Of a stretch of 64,000 nt of DNA, positions 34,971 through 46,808 are shown one piece after another. The stretch lies in assembly GCF_003386095.1 (NCBI RefSeq), contig NZ_QREG01000007.1, forward strand, positions 124,001-188,000, given 5' to 3'. A model generated the notes under the pieces. It saw only the letters and a list, made by a program, of their open reading frames with translations. It was not told the origin of the DNA and searched no databases. Origin of the DNA: Marinoscillum furvescens DSM 4134 (lineage in GTDB: Bacteria > Bacteroidota > Bacteroidia > Cytophagales > Cyclobacteriaceae). The first letter of the stretch is position 1. Each line of letters begins with the position of its first letter. The translations under genes and the position numbers were made by a program.

Positions 34971-36035
34971 TTGTTTGGGGCAAGATTAAAGGATATACGC
35001 TTATCGCGAAAGCTCAAACTCAAAGAACTAGCAGCGCTCACAGGGATAGACGTAACGCTGATTAGCCGGTTTGAGCGAGGAGATCGTATGCCCACAAAAA
35101 ATCAATTGTTATTGTTGTCGGAGCAATTGGGCGTTTCACTGGCAGAGCTTAAAAAAGAATGGCTAGCAGATAAGGTAGTCGCACTGTTGCAATACGAGCC
35201 GATGGCTATGGAGGCACTGCAGGTAGCAGAGAGTAGGGTAGAGTACCTTACCAGCAAAAAGGTGCATGACGCTCCCCAACTTTCTGATGAGCTACAAGCT
35301 AAGCTGGATCGTGCAGATGATTTGCGCAAACGCTGGAGGCAGGCACAGCCGCTGGGGCCTTCTCAGCTTCGTAGGCTTCATGAGTTTTTCGACATAGAAT
35401 ATACCTTCGAAAGCAATCGTATAGAAGGCAATACCCTGACGCTGCAGGAGACGGCTCTGGTAGTGAATGAAGGCCTTACTATAGGTGGTAAATCTATGCG
35501 CGAGCATTTGGAAGTCATCAATCATTCTGAAGCTATAGGGTTTGTGCGTGACCTGGTGTTGGGCAAGGAGGACCTTTCCAGGCGTGTGGTTATGGAGATT
35601 CACCGGCTTATTCTAAAAGAAGTAGACAATGAGAATGCTGGCAGGCATCGCAAGGTGCCAGTGCGGATATCGGGGAGTGATACGGAGCTTCCTCAGCCAT
35701 ATTTGCTCGAAAAGCTTATGGAGGACTACTTTGAATACTATGAGTTGCACAGCAAAAGGCTACACCCTATTATTCTCTCTGCAGAGATGCATGAGCGCCT
35801 CGTAAGTATTCATCCTTTTGTAGATGGAAATGGCCGCACTTCCAGGCTGGTAATGAATCTGATTTTGATGAGCAGAGGATACACACGTGCCAATATCAAA
35901 GGGGATACACAAAGTAGGCTTGCTTATTATCGTGCACTACAGCAGGTGCAAAAGAATGCCAATCCGGATCCATTTTATCATTTGGTAGCCGATGAAGTCA
36001 TTAGATCTCTTGAGCAGCACCTGGAGCTTGTTTGA
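34971..36035 (+). CDS. Fic-domain AMP-transferase-like protein with N-terminal XRE helix-turn-helix
   Basis: A 354-residue protein. The only usable start is a TTG at 34971, since an in-frame stop lies at 34953. Residues 4-60 form an XRE-type HTH (LKDIRLSRKLKLKELAALTG). Residues about 120-345 form a Fic domain with the complete catalytic motif HPFVDGNGRTSR (His281). The inhibitory helix motif S/T-x3-E-G/N is present as S148-NRI-E152-G153, before the Fic core, so this is a class II, self-inhibited protein. It is likely to transfer AMP to a protein when the helix is displaced. The fused XRE domain suggests it regulates its own promoter or acts as toxin and antitoxin in one chain. Confidence 0.92.
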   Translation: MFGARLKDIRLSRKLKLKELAALTGIDVTLISRFERGDRMPTKNQLLLLSEQLGVSLAELKKEWLADKVVALLQYEPMAMEALQVAESRVEYLTSKKVHDAPQLSDELQAKLDRADDLRKRWRQAQPLGPSQLRRLHEFFDIEYTFESNRIEGNTLTLQETALVVNEGLTIGGKSMREHLEVINHSEAIGFVRDLVLGKEDLSRRVVMEIHRLILKEVDNENAGRHRKVPVRISGSDTELPQPYLLEKLMEDYFEYYELHSKRLHPIILSAEMHERLVSIHPFVDGNGRTSRLVMNLILMSRGYTRANIKGDTQSRLAYYRALQQVQKNANPDPFYHLVADEVIRSLEQHLELV

Positions 36036-36080
36036 CCAGTAGCAACTTTTACTATTTCAAAGCATGTGGGAATTCAACTG

Positions 36081-36191
36081 GCAGGGACCAACACTGGACG
36101 AACATAAATCCAGTTGGTGCCTGCTACTCGTATCTTACATGGACCACCGATAAAATTGCCATTTCCACACATAATCCTGCCAGGCGGCAGG
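36081..36191. repeat. Two inverted repeats in the gene-free stretch after the Fic gene
   Basis: The first is a long imperfect hairpin with arms 36081-36097 and 36110-36124 (core ACCAAC / GTTGGT flanked by GCAGG / CCTGC and TGG / CCA). The second is CCTGCC-AGGC-GGCAGG at 36176-36191. Neither has a clear T-run. Small open frames crossing the region have no recognisable features. It may be a remnant of a palindromic element or a terminator of the fic transcript. Confidence 0.5.
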
Positions 36192-36271
36192 TTTGGCAAG
36201 AATGTGAGCGGGAAGGGCAGAATGCTGATGTACAAACAGGGTAACTTCAGTTTCAATCAAAATGGATCAAT

Positions 36272-36430
36272 ATGTTTTTTAAGAAAGAAGAATTACACCC
36301 GTTGATTAAATATATTCAGAATTGGGAGGCGTTTAATCTGATAGACCGGAAGAGTGTGCGCAATACGCTTATTTGGGTTTTTTTAGGGGTGCTTGCCCTT
36401 TGTTTGGCAGTGGTATTTTCGCTGATTTGA
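36272..36430 (+). CDS. Small single-span membrane protein (52 residues)
   Basis: ATG at 36272 to TGA at 36428-36430 encodes 52 residues: a charged N-terminus (MFFKKEELHPLIKYIQNWE), a stretch with Asp/Arg/Lys, and a hydrophobic C-terminal helix of about 20 residues (IWVFLGVLALCLAVVFSLI) ending right at the stop. The gene-like amphipathic-then-hydrophobic layout, acceptable codon use and tight fit before a convergent terminator suggest a real tail-anchored small protein. It may be expressed from its own promoter or read through from fic. No homologue is known to me. Confidence 0.55.
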   Translation: MFFKKEELHPLIKYIQNWEAFNLIDRKSVRNTLIWVFLGVLALCLAVVFSLI

Positions 36431-36432
36431 TC

Positions 36433-36471
36433 AAAAAACAAAACGCTCCCCTAAATGAATAGGAAAGCGCT
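36433..36471 (-). terminator. Terminator-like hairpin after the YtxH gene
   Basis: Minus-strand arms (plus 36460-36471 and 36442-36453, AACGCTCCCCTA with TAGGAAAGCGCT, two or three imperfect pairs) with a following T-rich tract (plus A-run 36433-36443). It could serve both convergent genes. Confidence 0.6.
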
Positions 36472-36497
36472 CTGATTCTTTATGAGGGGGTATGTTG

Positions 36498-36767
36498 TTA
36501 GGCTTTCGCCTGTTTTTTGGCTCCATCTACCAGATGTTTGGCATTATCTATAAGTTCCTTAGATTTTCCAGCGTATTTGTCGACTACCTCATTGTAGGTA
36601 CCCTTGTATCCATCTAACTTTTTGTCAAGGGTTTTTCTAGTCTTCTTTAGGTCTTTTTCTATTTTCTTGAGTTTGCGCTGACTGCCCTTAGGATCTGCAT
36701 AGTATGCCAGCGCCAAACCTGATGCCACTCCAGTGATAAAGGTGAATAGTGATTTACTAGCGCTCAT
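36498..36767 (-). CDS. YtxH domain-containing small protein
   Basis: An 89-residue protein: a short hydrophobic N-terminal helix (SLFTFITGVASGLALAYY) followed by ADPKGSQRKLKKIEKDLKK and a long Lys-rich amphipathic helix. This is the GxxxGxxxGxLxAPxxG-like pattern of YtxH proteins, which are general stress proteins of unknown mechanism, often membrane-attached. It ends convergently to the 52-residue ORF. Alone in its transcript; hom lies 57 bp upstream and ends on the same strand. Confidence 0.8.
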   Translation of the reverse strand: MSASKSLFTFITGVASGLALAYYADPKGSQRKLKKIEKDLKKTRKTLDKKLDGYKGTYNEVVDKYAGKSKELIDNAKHLVDGAKKQAKA

Positions 36768-36824
36768 ATTAACAATGTTTATAGGTTTTCAAATAAATGT
36801 TGTGCTTACACAACGAGGTGAAAA

Positions 36825-37813
36825 TCAAATTGTTTCAATGGGCGGTGCTGCGGCTGTGTTCTTTGGTGCTCGGATAGTGTATCGGAATCCATGGAGCAAC
36901 AAGTGCAAATCCTGCATGACAGCTGCTCCTGTAGGGTGGCTTCCGGCTCCTTTGCCTGTATACAGCTGCGGACCACTGCTAGCCCCATTGATGTGAATGG
37001 CATTGTTCTCGTCTTCTATATTAAAAAGCGGGTCTTCAATGTTTACTAATTCAGGTTGAACTTTTAGCTGTATTTTATCTGCTTTTTTGGTGGCAGTAGC
37101 AATGGATTTTATTTTCATGCCTTGCTGTGCAGCAAGATCGAAAAACTGATCTTCCATGTTGGTGATGCTTTCCAGGCGGATGTGGTCAAAGCTGGTAGTA
37201 AGCTCACCAAAGGCATGGTAAGAAAGTATGACCAGCTTATAAAGTGCGTCTTTTCCAGAAATGTCCAGACTGGGATCTGATTCGGCAAAACCATTTTTTT
37301 GAGCCAATTGTAGGGCTTCGTCCATGCTGAGCTTTTGCAATCTCATTTTAGAGAGTATGTAGTTGGAAGAGCCGTTGAGGATGCCTCTAATCTGAGTAAC
37401 CTCCTGATGTCTGTAAAATTGGTTCAATGTGCTCAGAATGGGGATTGAGCCTGCTACTGATGCTTCATAAAGGAGTGGAGCTTCTAGCATTTGATGCCAT
37501 TGGTTGACCTGTTTTAGGTTCTCGGCTATCATTTTTTTGTTTGCTGTGATGACTGGCTTTCCGTGATTTAGCGCTTGCTCCACGATCTGAAAAGAAGCCT
37601 GAGCATCGTCTATTAGCTCTACGATGATATCAATGTTTGGGTCTGTGACCAGCTCCTGGGCGTTTGTTGTGAACAGCCCCTGATCAATGTCGCGTTGTTT
37701 GTCGGTATTTTTGATGCAAATGCGTGCTACTTCTGCTGGCAGATCGGATTGAGACAGGAGCTGGTAAAAGCCTTTTGCTACCACGCCATATCCAATAAGG
37801 CCAATTTTTTGGG

Positions 37814-37817
<4 letters not shown>
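36825..37817 (-). CDS. hom: Homoserine dehydrogenase, short form without ACT domain
   Basis: A 330-residue enzyme. The Rossmann motif is GLIGYGVVAKGF, the catalytic lysine lies in VITANKKMIAE, and the substrate-binding segment is GFAESDPSLDISGKDALYKL. NGSSNYILSKM matches the GT-NYIL-M motif. It interconverts aspartate semialdehyde and homoserine. The protein ends after the catalytic and substrate domains, so the regulatory ACT domain of longer homoserine dehydrogenases is missing. Its start overlaps the metX stop by 4 nt, and it is the third gene of the SAM-riboswitch operon, so it appears dedicated to methionine synthesis rather than threonine. Confidence 0.92.
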
Positions 37818-40361
<2,544 letters not shown>

Positions 40362-40457
40362 ATCAATTTATCGTTCAGGAATTAGCACCTTCCCGTAAGG
40401 GTGGGGGTTGCTAGCGCTTCATAGAGCCTGTCTCTCAGCGCTTCTTTATAAATCGAT
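40362..40457 (-). ncRNA. SAM-I riboswitch aptamer upstream of metY
   Basis: On the minus strand the P1 helix pairs ATCGATTTAT (plus 40448-40457) with ATAAATTGAT (plus 40362-40371) with one G-U pair. Between them are SAM-I core elements in the right order: the CTGAGAGACAGGCTCTATGA segment, GCGCTAGCAACC, and AAGGTGCTAATTCCTG. These match the GAUGAA-CC-GGCAACC and AAGGUGCCAAUUCC consensus. Binding of S-adenosylmethionine should switch off metY-metX-hom. The aptamer lies 249 nt before the metY start codon. Confidence 0.92.
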
Positions 40458-40512
40458 CATTTGCCGATTTGAGATAGCAAACGTACAATGTAAATTTTAG
40501 TTTGGCAAAAAA

Positions 40513-41892
40513 TTATTCTTCGAACCTTTCCAGTAAAAGTTTTCCAGCCCACGGCTTCTTATCTAGTGAACTACCAACAGTACTTAGCTCAGCGGCGTGT
40601 GGTGGTACGGAGATGCGGGAGGATTGTACACCTATGGCCGCCAGAGCGTTGGCCAGTAGGGGTTCTTCGGTATCTCCCAAAGGCCTCAATACTGCAAATC
40701 GCTCTTCCAATGGCACGTTTGGAGTCAATCCAAACGGATAGTCTTCGCCATCAGCATTTACCAACTTCACGATAATGGGCTGTATGGCCCAGGAGTTTAA
40801 GGGGTTGTCGTCTTCATAGATAGTAATACTGCCAGCGTCTTTACCTACTGTAGTGTCTCCCACTATGAAGGTGCTCATGTATGGCTTTACCGAGTTAATC
40901 ACTACCTCTGAGGCTGATGCGCTTCGGTCTGAGGTGATAAAGTAGACGGTAGCAGTGCTTAGTTCATTTCCTATGTTTTGGGTGAGTTCCTGAAAGCGGA
41001 CGTTTAAAAACTCCGGGCCTAGATCATCATCATTGACGATATATTCTTCTACCTGGCGGTTGTATTGTTTTTTAAAGAGTAGGTCCCCTTCGGATATACC
41101 CGGGGTAATCAGGCTGCTTAGGGTTTTTACAGAGGTTTCGCTTCCTCCAGAATTAAACCTGAGGTCGAGGATAAGGTCCTGGGCCCCATTGGCTTTAAAG
41201 CCATCAAATACATCTCGGAGCTGAGCGTCATAGCTGCCATCCTTTTCGGTGGCTCCCGGTGAGAAAAACGTGTAGATGAGGTAGGCTATTTTCTTGCCTT
41301 CTATTTCGTAGATGGTATCTAGCAGGATAGGGTTTTCTGCGAAGGTGATGGGAGTAATTTGCACATTGCCAAGCGCGTCGAATTCGTCTGTAGAGGTGTT
41401 GTGTCGGGCTATGGCTGCCTCATAGGGCGCATTGGTATCTCCTAGCAGCGAGCGGTAGTTGCTTGTATTGAGCGGGTTTCCATTGATGGCAGTAATCCGA
41501 TCTCCTCGTTTTAGTCCTAGCTCTTCTGCCGGAGATCCTTTTTTGATGTAAGAAAGCTGTAGAAATATGCCGTCTGTGGTGTTTGCATCGCGGTATATTT
41601 TGTATTCAAACCCTGACTCCAGGCTCACGCCATTGAGTAGGTCTATGAGCTCCTGATAATCTTCATAGATAAACGAAAACCGATCCTCAACTGACAGCAG
41701 CTGATAGAAAAAGTCTCTAGGGGATTGGTTGGTGGAGGGCTTGGCGGGGAGGTCACTTTCCCAGAAGTACCAGTAATTCATTTCACTGTAGATCCAGTCA
41801 TTGATTACATCAAATTCAGATCGTGGTTCATCGTCTTTTTTGCAGGCCAGTACCAGGGTAGAAAGGGTCAGAAGAATTACTAGTTTCCGCAT
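40513..41892 (-). CDS. S41-family C-terminal processing peptidase, lipoprotein
   Basis: A 459-residue protein. Lipobox VLAC with Cys17 marks it as a lipoprotein; the next residues KKDDEPR suggest exposure. An N-terminal helical region (FDVINDWIYSEMNYWYFW) is typical of Bacteroidota S41 enzymes. A PDZ domain follows near 105-165 (GSPAEELGLKRGDRITAING). The catalytic domain has LILDLRFNSGG, the Ser nucleophile in SDRSASASEVV near 324-328, and Lys351 in TVGKDAGS. It cleaves unfolded or tail-tagged proteins outside the cytoplasm. The stop is 56 bp from the metY riboswitch, so it is a separate upstream unit on the same strand. Confidence 0.93.
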   Translation of the reverse strand: MRKLVILLTLSTLVLACKKDDEPRSEFDVINDWIYSEMNYWYFWESDLPAKPSTNQSPRDFFYQLLSVEDRFSFIYEDYQELIDLLNGVSLESGFEYKIYRDANTTDGIFLQLSYIKKGSPAEELGLKRGDRITAINGNPLNTSNYRSLLGDTNAPYEAAIARHNTSTDEFDALGNVQITPITFAENPILLDTIYEIEGKKIAYLIYTFFSPGATEKDGSYDAQLRDVFDGFKANGAQDLILDLRFNSGGSETSVKTLSSLITPGISEGDLLFKKQYNRQVEEYIVNDDDLGPEFLNVRFQELTQNIGNELSTATVYFITSDRSASASEVVINSVKPYMSTFIVGDTTVGKDAGSITIYEDDNPLNSWAIQPIIVKLVNADGEDYPFGLTPNVPLEERFAVLRPLGDTEEPLLANALAAIGVQSSRISVPPHAAELSTVGSSLDKKPWAGKLLLERFEE

Positions 41893-41921
41893 GTTGTTTA
41901 TTTTGGAGGTTAATATAAAAC

Positions 41922-41952
41922 AAAAGCCGGTCCTAAAAAGTAGGCCGGCTTT
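41922..41952 (-). terminator. Rho-independent terminator of sucD
   Basis: Minus-strand stem AAAGCCGG / CCGGCTTTT (plus arms 41945-41952 and 41922-41930) with extra inner pairs, followed by a T-rich tract. It sits about 26 bp beyond the sucD stop. Confidence 0.85.
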
Positions 41953-41977
41953 CGAATTTATAATGAGGTATGACAGC

Positions 41978-42850
41978 TTAGCTAAGTGCCTTTAGCATTG
42001 TCTCTCCTATGTCTGCAGGAGATTTTACTACGTGCACGCCATTTTCAGCCATTATTTTCATTTTAGCTTCTGCAGTATCATCCGCTCCGCCAATGATCGC
42101 TCCAGCGTGACCCATTCTACGGCCCGGAGGTGCTGTTTGGCCAGCAATAAATCCTACTACAGGCTTTTTATTGCCATTTTCTTTGATCCATCGAGCGGCT
42201 TCTGCTTCGTAGTTACCACCGATCTCCCCGATCATCACGATACCTTCAGTTTCGGGATCTTCCATCAGCAGTTGTACCGCTTCTTTAGTAGAAGTACCAA
42301 TGATAGGATCTCCACCGATACCGATAGCCGTAGTGATACCGAGTCCGGCTTTTACTACCTGATCAGCTGCTTCGTAAGTGAGTGTTCCTGATTTGGAAAC
42401 GATACCTACTTTTCCTTTTTTGAATACAAAACCAGGCATGATGCCCACTTTAGCTTCGCCTGGAGTGATTACACCCGGGCAGTTTGGCCCTACCAGTGTA
42501 GCTCCACGCTTCTTCGCGTAAGGTTTTGCGTTCATCATGTCTTTCACAGGGATGCCCTCCGTGATGGTAATGATCACTTTGATGCCTGCATCGGCAGCCT
42601 CCATGATGGCGTCTGCTGCGAAAGCCGGAGGAACAAATATGATGGATACATCAGCTCCGGTAGTGTCTACTGCTTCTTTTACAGTGTTGAATACTGGCTT
42701 GTCCAGATGGGTTTGCCCTCCCTTACCAGGAGTAACCCCACCTACTACGTTGCTACCATACTCTATCATCTGCGAAGCATGAAACGTACCTTCGGATCCG
42801 GTGAAACCCTGTACGATGATTTTAGAATCTTTATTGACTAGAACACTCAT
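41978..42850 (-). CDS. sucD: Succinate-CoA ligase [ADP-forming] subunit alpha
   Basis: A 290-residue protein starting [18 protein letters not shown]; fifteen codons of open frame upstream are ignored since this is the conserved start. The CoA-binding domain has [15 protein letters not shown], and the phosphohistidine is in GHAGAIIGG near the C-terminus. [20 protein letters not shown] is a further family signature. With the beta subunit, encoded elsewhere, it makes ATP or GTP from succinyl-CoA in the TCA cycle. It stands alone with its own terminator. Confidence 0.96.
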   Translation of the reverse strand: MSVLVNKDSKIIVQGFTGSEGTFHASQMIEYGSNVVGGVTPGKGGQTHLDKPVFNTVKEAVDTTGADVSIIFVPPAFAADAIMEAADAGIKVIITITEGIPVKDMMNAKPYAKKRGATLVGPNCPGVITPGEAKVGIMPGFVFKKGKVGIVSKSGTLTYEAADQVVKAGLGITTAIGIGGDPIIGTSTKEAVQLLMEDPETEGIVMIGEIGGNYEAEAARWIKENGNKKPVVGFIAGQTAPPGRRMGHAGAIIGGADDTAEAKMKIMAENGVHVVKSPADIGETMLKALS

Positions 42851-42996
42851 TTTGGATTGGTTTCTTTGAGTTGCAAAAATATTTGAAATGGACACATTGC
42901 CAAACTGAATGTGAATTTAAAGTATTATCATACATTTGTGCACCTACGCGCATGCGCTAATTTTTATCACGTACTGAAGAGATTTCACCGAGAAGG

Positions 42997-43869
42997 ATGC
43001 ACAAGGCAGAAGCTTTTGAGCTACTGACAGCCGACAAAACGACTATCAGTGCCACCCTACATACACATGCAGAAAAAAGCCCACATTTAATTATTATTGG
43101 GCCGGCTACTGGTGCCCCTCAGTACTATTACCATGGTTTTGCTAAATATGCCAGTCAGTACAAGGACTTTGACGTGCTCACTTTTGATTATCGTGGTATT
43201 GGCAAGTCTCTAAAGGGCTCAGTAAAAGATGCGAAGGCCACTATGACGGACTGGGGCGCACAGGACCTGGCCGCAGCTATTCGCTGGGGAGACAAGCGCT
43301 ATGATAAAATTTGTCTCATTGGTCATAGCGTAGCAGGACAGATTTTTCCTAAAGCACCCAACAATGACCGTATTCTGGCTGCCTATTTTGTGGGTTCCCA
43401 AACGGCCTATTATGGAAAGTGGCGCGGGTTATGGCTGTTGTATGTGTTGATTTTCTGGTATGTGCTAATCCCTATTACCACTGCCTTGTATAACTACTTG
43501 CCAGGCTGGACCATGGGTGGAAAAATAGCTGTGCCCAAACCTGCTGCCAAAGAGTGGAGGAGATGGGGCATACACCCGGAAGGTGTACTGCAGGGAGACC
43601 CCCAAATGGCAAAAAGGTTTGCCAACGTGAAAATCCCGCTTCATTTCGTATCCATTCAGGACGACAAGTTGCTAGCTCCAGGTCGGGCTACACAAGCCCT
43701 GATGCATTATTATAAAAATGCGGTTACCTCTTTTCAGTTTATCAAACCAAAGGATTTGAAATTATCCAAGATCGGTCATTTTGGGTTTTTCAAAAAGGAG
43801 TTTAGAAAGCAACTTTGGCCTATGCCAATATTCTTTTTCTCTCAGTATATCAACAAGTTAGATGAGTGA
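42997..43869 (+). CDS. Alpha/beta hydrolase family protein
   Basis: A 290-residue protein. HLIIIGPATGAPQYYYHGFA forms the oxyanion region, DVLTFDYRGIGKS the strand-4 region, and GHSVAGQ carries the nucleophilic Ser. The acid is likely in VSIQDDKLLAPG and the base His in KIGHFGFFKKEF. A hydrophobic insert (GLWLLYVLIFWYVLIPITTALYN) in the cap may contact membranes or a lipid substrate. This resembles YheT/UCP037442-type predicted esterases. Substrate is unknown. It is divergent from sucD and not obviously in an operon. Confidence 0.85.
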   Translation: MHKAEAFELLTADKTTISATLHTHAEKSPHLIIIGPATGAPQYYYHGFAKYASQYKDFDVLTFDYRGIGKSLKGSVKDAKATMTDWGAQDLAAAIRWGDKRYDKICLIGHSVAGQIFPKAPNNDRILAAYFVGSQTAYYGKWRGLWLLYVLIFWYVLIPITTALYNYLPGWTMGGKIAVPKPAAKEWRRWGIHPEGVLQGDPQMAKRFANVKIPLHFVSIQDDKLLAPGRATQALMHYYKNAVTSFQFIKPKDLKLSKIGHFGFFKKEFRKQLWPMPIFFFSQYINKLDE

Positions 43870-43993
43870 GTAGGTGATTTGCCTAAGAGAGATGTAGAAT
43901 TACCTATTTGCCAAAATCAGCATAGTACTGAAGTATGGGGGTGTGGAGTGCTCTACTTTTGAATTCACTATTCATCTAAATCCTAAACCAAAT

Positions 43994-44245
43994 ATGAGAG
44001 CTTCAGTTCCCAACATAAGAATCGCTGATATCATGGACCAGGAAATCAAACTGCAATCCAACAGCGAAGAAAACTCCGACATTGCGTCTTTAAAAATAGA
44101 GGCGGCAAACTCTGACCGCAACGGGCGTACCAAACTGCTCATTAGAAAGGTTTACCGCTCTGGAGAGAAATCTATGCAGTGGGTAGACCTCCAAACCTTC
44201 AATATCTGGTGGCAGCTACACAAAGAAGAGGCTTCACTCAACTAG
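43994..44245 (+). CDS. Hypothetical protein (83 residues)
   Basis: The start MRASVPNIRIADIMDQEIKL gives 83 residues; an upstream in-frame start would add 17 residues that look unconserved. The sequence is soluble, with a short beta-rich part (TKLLIRKVYRSGEKSMQWVDLQ) and no known domain. It ends by sharing CTAG with the convergent kdsC gene. Function is unknown. Confidence 0.6.
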   Translation: MRASVPNIRIADIMDQEIKLQSNSEENSDIASLKIEAANSDRNGRTKLLIRKVYRSGEKSMQWVDLQTFNIWWQLHKEEASLN

Positions 44246-44721
44246 CTCAGGAGGTAATTGTCTATAAATTCTCTTACGGCTCCATGACCGCCATTTTTTT
44301 CTAGGCATACATCTGCTACTTCCTTGATGGCGGGAGCGGCATCAGCTGGACAGGCCGTAAACCCTACGCGTTTCATGATTTCCAGATCGTTTACATCATC
44401 CCCTATGTAGGCGATCTCTTCATCTTTTAGGTTCAGCTGTTGTTGCCACTCATCCAGCACCTCCGTTTTAGCTTTTTGGCCTACGTAGTAATGCTTCATG
44501 CCGAGAGAGGCTGCGCGGCTGGTCACCATTTCTATCACCAGGCTATGGCTAATGATCCCAACCTCAATACCCGCTTTCATGGCTAGTTTGATTCCCATTC
44601 CGTCGCGGGCGTGAAATTTTTTAAACTGCTTGCCATCTTCCATAACATAGACTCCACCATCGGTGAGTGTGCCATCTACATCCAGAATGAGCATTTTTAT
44701 CTGATCTTTATTTTTGGTCAT
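44242..44721 (-). CDS. kdsC: HAD-IIIA phosphatase, 3-deoxy-D-manno-octulosonate 8-phosphate phosphatase
   Basis: A 159-residue HAD phosphatase without a cap. Motif I is ILDVDGTLTDG with the catalytic Asp pair, motif II is VGIISHSL, motif III the VGQKAKTEVL lysine, and motif IV GDDVNDLEIM. The TDGGVYV after motif I is the KdsC signature. It removes phosphate from KDO 8-phosphate during lipopolysaccharide core synthesis. It follows the DAHP synthase gene by 3 bp, so they are co-transcribed although they belong to different pathways. Confidence 0.92.
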   Translation of the reverse strand: MTKNKDQIKMLILDVDGTLTDGGVYVMEDGKQFKKFHARDGMGIKLAMKAGIEVGIISHSLVIEMVTSRAASLGMKHYYVGQKAKTEVLDEWQQQLNLKDEEIAYIGDDVNDLEIMKRVGFTACPADAAPAIKEVADVCLEKNGGHGAVREFIDNYLLS

Positions 44722-44724
44722 ACA

Positions 44725-45711
44725 CTAAATGATTTGCTGTCCTACCGCAGTGGCTACTGGGTGGAGCGATTGGTGTAGTTTTTCAAATTCTTCAAGACTA
44801 AGCTGCTGAGCTGCATCCGAGAGGGCCTGCTCTGGCTTAGGGTGAGTTTCGAGTAGTAGCCCTTCCACGCCCATGGCCATGGCTGCTCTCGTGAGGTCAG
44901 GCACCCCGTAGCGGTAGCCTATTGCATGGCTAGGGTCTACGATTACGGGCAGGTTGGTATGGTGCTTGAGAAAAGCCACCCCAGTAAGGTCCAGGGTAAA
45001 GCGCGTCTTGTTTTCAAACGTGCGTATGCCTCGTTCGCAAAGCATAACTTCACTGTTGCCCTGGCTCAGGATAAATTCTGCAGCCTGCACAAACTCCTGC
45101 AAAGTCGTGCCAAAGCCTCTTTTGAGGAGAACGGGCTTATTGCTCTGGCCACATGCTCTGAGGATGCTATGATCATACATGGCTTTAGCTCCGATTTGCA
45201 CCACATCTGCGTGGGCTATTACGTCTGCAATGTGTGAGCTGTCTTTTACCTCGGTCACTATTTTTAAGCCATACTTTTCGCGCATCTGCGCAAGCAACTC
45301 CAGGCCCTCCAGACCTAGCCCCTGAAATGTATAAGGCGAGGTGCGAGGCTTAAAACATCCGCCTCTTAAAAGCTTTACACCGGATTTTATCAGAAACTGA
45401 GCTACAGTGTCTAGTTGCTCGTAGGACTCCACACTGCACGGGCCGGCGATGATGGCCGTTTTGCCCGGCCCAATGCCCAGGCTCTTGATGCCGCGCTTTT
45501 CAGACCTGTAATCTCGGCTGGCCAGCTGGATATCGGTTTCCATTACAAAATGGTCTTCCACATAGTCGGCAAGCAGCTCGGGTACTTCCTTCACTTTGGA
45601 AGAGGTAACTATCACATGCTTTTTCCCATCAAAAAAGTGCGTGGCCCCGATTTTACTGGCAAGTTCTTGAGCCTTTGCAAGCTCTACGCTGTGTTTTAAA
45701 TGTATAACCAT
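44725..45711 (-). CDS. aroF: 3-deoxy-7-phosphoheptulonate (DAHP) synthase, type I-beta
   Basis: A 328-residue enzyme starting [15 protein letters not shown]. Residues 1-65 form the ferredoxin-like regulatory domain found in Thermotoga-type DAHP synthases. The barrel has [10 protein letters not shown] and the [15 protein letters not shown] motif, in which KPRTS is specific for DAHP synthase rather than KDO 8-phosphate synthase. Metal and phosphate ligands appear in [14 protein letters not shown] and LETHP. It condenses phosphoenolpyruvate with erythrose 4-phosphate at the head of the shikimate pathway. The upstream region overlaps the divergent threonine aldolase promoter. Confidence 0.94.
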   Translation of the reverse strand: MVIHLKHSVELAKAQELASKIGATHFFDGKKHVIVTSSKVKEVPELLADYVEDHFVMETDIQLASRDYRSEKRGIKSLGIGPGKTAIIAGPCSVESYEQLDTVAQFLIKSGVKLLRGGCFKPRTSPYTFQGLGLEGLELLAQMREKYGLKIVTEVKDSSHIADVIAHADVVQIGAKAMYDHSILRACGQSNKPVLLKRGFGTTLQEFVQAAEFILSQGNSEVMLCERGIRTFENKTRFTLDLTGVAFLKHHTNLPVIVDPSHAIGYRYGVPDLTRAAMAMGVEGLLLETHPKPEQALSDAAQQLSLEEFEKLHQSLHPVATAVGQQII

Positions 45712-45776
45712 AAGCGGCAGCAAATATATAGTGAATGCTCGCAGACGGTCTGCCAAAGCTTATTAGTTTTAGCCGT

Positions 45777-46808
45777 ATGTCTGCAAACCAGAAAAAAATG
45801 ATTGATCTACGCAGTGATACCGTGACCAAACCTACGCCGCCCATGCTGGAGGCTATGATGTCTGCGCCTGTAGGAGACGATGTGTTTGGTGACGATCCTT
45901 CGGTAAACCAGCTACAAGATGATGTGGCTGCCTATTTTGGTATGGAGGAGGGCCTTTTTTGCCCTTCTGGCACTATGGCCAATCAGATTGCCATCCGCAT
46001 GCATACGCGTCCTCAGGATGAGGTCATATGTCATGAAAACGCGCATGTGTACCTGTACGAGGGTGGTGGTATGATGTCCAACTCACTGGTGTCGCCCAAA
46101 TTGCTGCCGGGTGATTATGGTTTGCTCTCGGCAGCTGCTATTGCTGAAAGCATCAACCCTGACGATATTCATTTTCCAAAATCCAGACTGGTATGCCTGG
46201 AAAACACCATGAACAAAGGAGGGGGCAGTACTTATTCTCTGGAAACGCTTCAGGCCATTCATAAAACTTGCGTTGAAAATGCCCTGGCATTGCATCTCGA
46301 TGGTGCCAGGTTATTCAATGCGCTGGTGGCCACCGGGCAGGATCCAAAAATGTATGGGCAGCTTTTTGACTCCATATCCGTCTGTTTTTCGAAAGGCATG
46401 GGAGCTCCGGTAGGGTCTGTCTTGCTGGGGAGTAGCACTCAAATAGCTGAGGCCAAACGCATTCGCAAGGCGCTAGGAGGAGGGATGCGGCAGGCGGGCT
46501 ATCTGGCAGCAGCGTGCAGCTATGCTTTGCAGCACCATGTGGCGCGGTTGGCAGAAGATCATGCCCGTGCCCAGCAGCTTGCCGAAGCATTGTCAGGCAA
46601 ATCTTTTGTAAAAGAAGTTTTGCCGGTGCAGACCAACATTGTGATTGCCCGGCTGGTTAGTAAAACACCAAATGAGTTATTGAAAGAGCTGGAAGCAGCA
46701 GGAGTACTGGCAGTGTCCTTTGGGAAAGATGCTATACGCTTTGTCACGCATTTGGATTTTTCGGCCGAACAGTTGGAGCAGACTGTTTCTATAATCAACA
46801 AACTATGA
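45777..46808 (+). CDS. ltaE: Low-specificity L-threonine aldolase
   Basis: A PLP enzyme of 343 residues if it starts at MSANQKK (45777) or 336 if it starts at [13 protein letters not shown] (45798); the second is the usual family start. Features are [38 protein letters not shown] and the PLP lysine in [13 protein letters not shown]. It cleaves threonine or allo-threonine to glycine and acetaldehyde in the cytosol. The stop overlaps the next gene's ATG by 4 nt (ATGA). Confidence 0.93.
   Translation: MSANQKKMIDLRSDTVTKPTPPMLEAMMSAPVGDDVFGDDPSVNQLQDDVAAYFGMEEGLFCPSGTMANQIAIRMHTRPQDEVICHENAHVYLYEGGGMMSNSLVSPKLLPGDYGLLSAAAIAESINPDDIHFPKSRLVCLENTMNKGGGSTYSLETLQAIHKTCVENALALHLDGARLFNALVATGQDPKMYGQLFDSISVCFSKGMGAPVGSVLLGSSTQIAEAKRIRKALGGGMRQAGYLAAACSYALQHHVARLAEDHARAQQLAEALSGKSFVKEVLPVQTNIVIARLVSKTPNELLKELEAAGVLAVSFGKDAIRFVTHLDFSAEQLEQTVSIINKL

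Noticed and set aside
36032-36305. Two plus-strand ORFs of 60-70 codons behind the Fic gene
   Set aside because: They cross the inverted repeats, overlap each other in different frames, and have no recognisable composition or domain.
44725-45711. KDO 8-phosphate synthase (because kdsC follows)
   Set aside because: The KPRTS motif and the N-terminal ferredoxin-like domain identify a DAHP synthase.
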